A program made the position numbers and the translations under genes. Of a stretch of DNA of 24,075 nucleotides, positions 22,812 through 24,075 are shown in pieces. The DNA comes from JBCBKZ01 sp039026975 (GTDB lineage Bacteria > Bacteroidota > Bacteroidia > J057): NCBI GenBank assembly GCA_039026975.1, contig JBCCLI010000052.1:1-24075 (forward strand). Direction: 5' to 3'. Each line of letters opens with the position of its first letter. The stretch's first letter is position 1. The notes below the pieces were generated by a model, which was not told the DNA's origin, made no database searches, and worked only from the letters and a program-made list of their open reading frames with translations.

Positions 22812-23737
22812 ATAAATGGATCATCTTTTTTCTATTGCTCCTTATTCTCCCTCCCGGGTCTGCTTTCTCTCAGTCGGAAATCATTACGCGCCTGGAAGCA
22901 GAAACAGATAGTTTTTATGTAGGTGCGCATATCTCCTTCTCTCTGAAAGTTAGGTATCCCAAAGATCAAGTGGTCTTACTCCCCCAGAAAGAAGATAGCC
23001 TTTCCTTATTTGAGTGGATTAAGGGTGAGGAAGTAGACATTCAGGAACAGGGGAAATGGGTGAAGGCAACCCAGGATATTCATGCCAGGAGCTTTTCTTT
23101 GGTATCTTCTCAGTCGCTCGTGCTTCCCTATGCCATCGTTAGCGGTAAGGATACGAGTTGGTATACAGTGACTAGTGCCGAGCTGTACCCGATAGAGCTT
23201 ATCAAGGGCCCTCCCTCTGACTATCTACCTAAGCTATACCGGGAATGGTGGGAAGTGATCCCCCCACCTAATTACACCGTTTTTTTCCTGATAGGTATTG
23301 GAGGGATCATTATCCTTTTCACCCTTTATCTCGTTCTTAGAGGACCCCTCATCCGCTGGCAGCAGCGCAGACAGATTAAGAAAAGGTGGAGCCTCCTCAA
23401 GTACAGGCTATTTGACATCATGAATGGGCAAGTACCCGTAGATCAAAAAATGTATCAATTTGGGCAAGCATGGCGAGGATTCCTTGCTACCCGGAACGCA
23501 AGCTTACTGGAAAGTAAAAGTAATGCTGAGTTACAGCATATTCTGCCTGTTCATCCCTGGTTAGAGGAGCCGGAGAAAGCTGCCCTCCTTAGCTGGAACC
23601 AACGGGCAGATGAGGTCATTTATGCTGAGTCAACTATCTCTACCCAAGAAGTCCAACACCAGTATGAAACGCTCCTACTTATCCTGGAGAATGCATATAA
23701 GAAGCAGTTGAGTATGATGAAAAAGGGAGATCTGTAG
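22808..23737 (+). CDS. Bat-cluster membrane protein (DUF4381-like)
   Basis: This 309-residue protein has a signal peptide (residues about 4-21, ending SAFSQ). A periplasmic beta-rich domain runs to about 150 (ADAETDSFYVGAHISFSL-like strands, VLPYAIVSG). One membrane helix follows at about 156-177 (TVFFLIGIGGIIILFTLYLVL), then a basic cytoplasmic region (RWQQRRQIKKRW) and a helical domain to the end. The layout, with periplasmic domain, helix and short cytoplasmic helical domain, is that of the small membrane proteins between DUF58 and BatA genes. The call relies on this layout and on the overlap with the DUF58 gene. It is the last gene of the thyA transcript; no BatA follows. Confidence 0.75.
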   Translation: MNKWIIFFLLLLILPPGSAFSQSEIITRLEAETDSFYVGAHISFSLKVRYPKDQVVLLPQKEDSLSLFEWIKGEEVDIQEQGKWVKATQDIHARSFSLVSSQSLVLPYAIVSGKDTSWYTVTSAELYPIELIKGPPSDYLPKLYREWWEVIPPPNYTVFFLIGIGGIIILFTLYLVLRGPLIRWQQRRQIKKRWSLLKYRLFDIMNGQVPVDQKMYQFGQAWRGFLATRNASLLESKSNAELQHILPVHPWLEEPEKAALLSWNQRADEVIYAESTISTQEVQHQYETLLLILENAYKKQLSMMKKGDL

Positions 23738-23772
23738 AGACAGATTGGGGGACCTTGGTAAATAAGTATCCC

Positions 23773-23792
23773 AGGGTAAGGGTTTTTACCTT
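23773..23792. terminator. Weak hairpin between convergent genes
   Basis: AGGGTAA (23773-23779) pairs with TTACCTT (23786-23792), with one G-U pair, around GGGTTT. There is no T run after it on either strand. It lies 36 bp after the end of the Bat-type gene and may mark the transcript end. Confidence 0.3.
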
Positions 23793-23888
23793 CCTTCAAA
23801 TCCTGTGGCAGTTTGCTACATTTTGTTTCAATGCATCTACCATTTCAATAGTGGCGCCCAGGGAGGCGGGTAGCTAATCCATCCATCT

Positions 23889-24075
23889 TTATAAGTACAT
23901 TTCCTTAAAATCATCTAGCTGAGCTTCATTTCCCAATACAAATAGGCGGTCATTTTCCTCTATGGGCCTGTGGGCGGGAGGATTGATCTCCACATGTTCT
24001 CCCCCATGCTTATAGCCCAGTACGAGAACTCCCGTTTTAGAACGAATTTGTAGTTGGGAAAGGGTCTTCCCTAAG
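23889..24075 (-). CDS. TrkA_C (RCK-C) domain protein, C-terminal end (partial)
   Basis: The final 61 codons of a leftward gene lie at the window edge; the complete codons span 23889-24074. The peptide LGKTLSQLQIRSKTGVLVLG, then NPPAHRPIEENDRLFVLGNE, matches the TrkA_C domain (RCK C-lobe) that follows a RCK-N or membrane domain in potassium channels, Trk systems and KefB/CPA-type or SLC13-like transporters. The conserved Pro-x-x-x-IxExDxLxVLG pattern is clear. The transport domain, and so the substrate, lies outside the window. The stop faces the end of the Bat-type gene, 151 bp away. Confidence 0.75.
   Translation of the reverse strand, partial: LGKTLSQLQIRSKTGVLVLGYKHGGEHVEINPPAHRPIEENDRLFVLGNEAQLDDFKEMYL

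Noticed and set aside
23738..23888. Leftward fragment ending in VDALKQNVANCHRI in the gap before the TrkA_C gene
   Set aside because: It is a 24-codon stretch with no start apart from an internal ATG; too short to support as a gene remnant.
1..24075. Search for CRISPR arrays, tRNA or rRNA genes, transposases, phage or toxin-antitoxin genes
   Set aside because: No regularly spaced repeats, no recognisable RNA gene arms and no such protein families were seen.

Overview
The window looks like a chromosomal segment of a member of the Bacteroidota, probably a free-living, perhaps marine, Cytophagia- or Saprospiria-like bacterium. I base this on gene families, not on any marker gene. The signs are a mitochondrial-type aconitase end, an S9D glutamyl-endopeptidase-like peptidase, an OmpA-family protein with seven thrombospondin type 3 repeats, a sulfatase next to a DUF1080 protein, a DUF58/Bat-type pair, and many small lipoproteins. 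Intergenic DNA is AT-rich, and two upstream regions resemble the Bacteroidota -33/-7 promoter. I saw no rRNA, tRNA, CRISPR array, transposase or phage gene.

Layout. Bases 1-200 are the end of an aconitase gene, closed by a bidirectional terminator. From 279 to 6447 everything reads leftward: a small lipoprotein, a five-helix membrane protein, a cyclic-nucleotide-binding domain fused to a Schlafen-type AlbA_2 domain, a large secreted S9 peptidase and a lipoprotein with a second membrane anchor. From 6590 to 12322 genes read rightward: a sulfatase and a DUF1080 lipoprotein only 2 nt apart, a broken gene interrupted by a palindrome-centred segment, a secreted two-repeat protein, a 509-bp gap with a strong hairpin, and an OmpA/TSP3 protein. 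A bidirectional terminator separates this from two leftward lipoproteins, one an acetamidase/formamidase homologue. An LsrG-like protein and an iron-type alcohol dehydrogenase form a rightward overlapping pair. It converges on a leftward overlapping pair, a second ABM-fold protein and an alpha/beta hydrolase. Then come rpoN with a DUF3052-like gene, an Lrp/AsnC regulator and an acyl-CoA thioesterase, all leftward. Finally thyA, a DUF58 gene and a Bat-type membrane protein read rightward toward the leftward, truncated end of a TrkA_C-domain gene.

How the genes work together. Most of the window is housekeeping (aconitase, sigma-54, thymidylate synthase, thioesterase) mixed with cell-envelope and secreted hydrolytic functions (sulfatase, DUF1080, peptidase, amidase, hydrolase). 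The less ordinary parts are the sensor-nuclease-like fusion with a perfect inverted repeat around its possible start codons, a gene broken by a roughly 143-bp segment centred on a 22-bp perfect palindrome, a signal-peptide-only micro-ORF ending inside an 18-bp-stem hairpin, and a sigma-54-like site beside rpoN. I found no complete new multi-gene system that I could defend.
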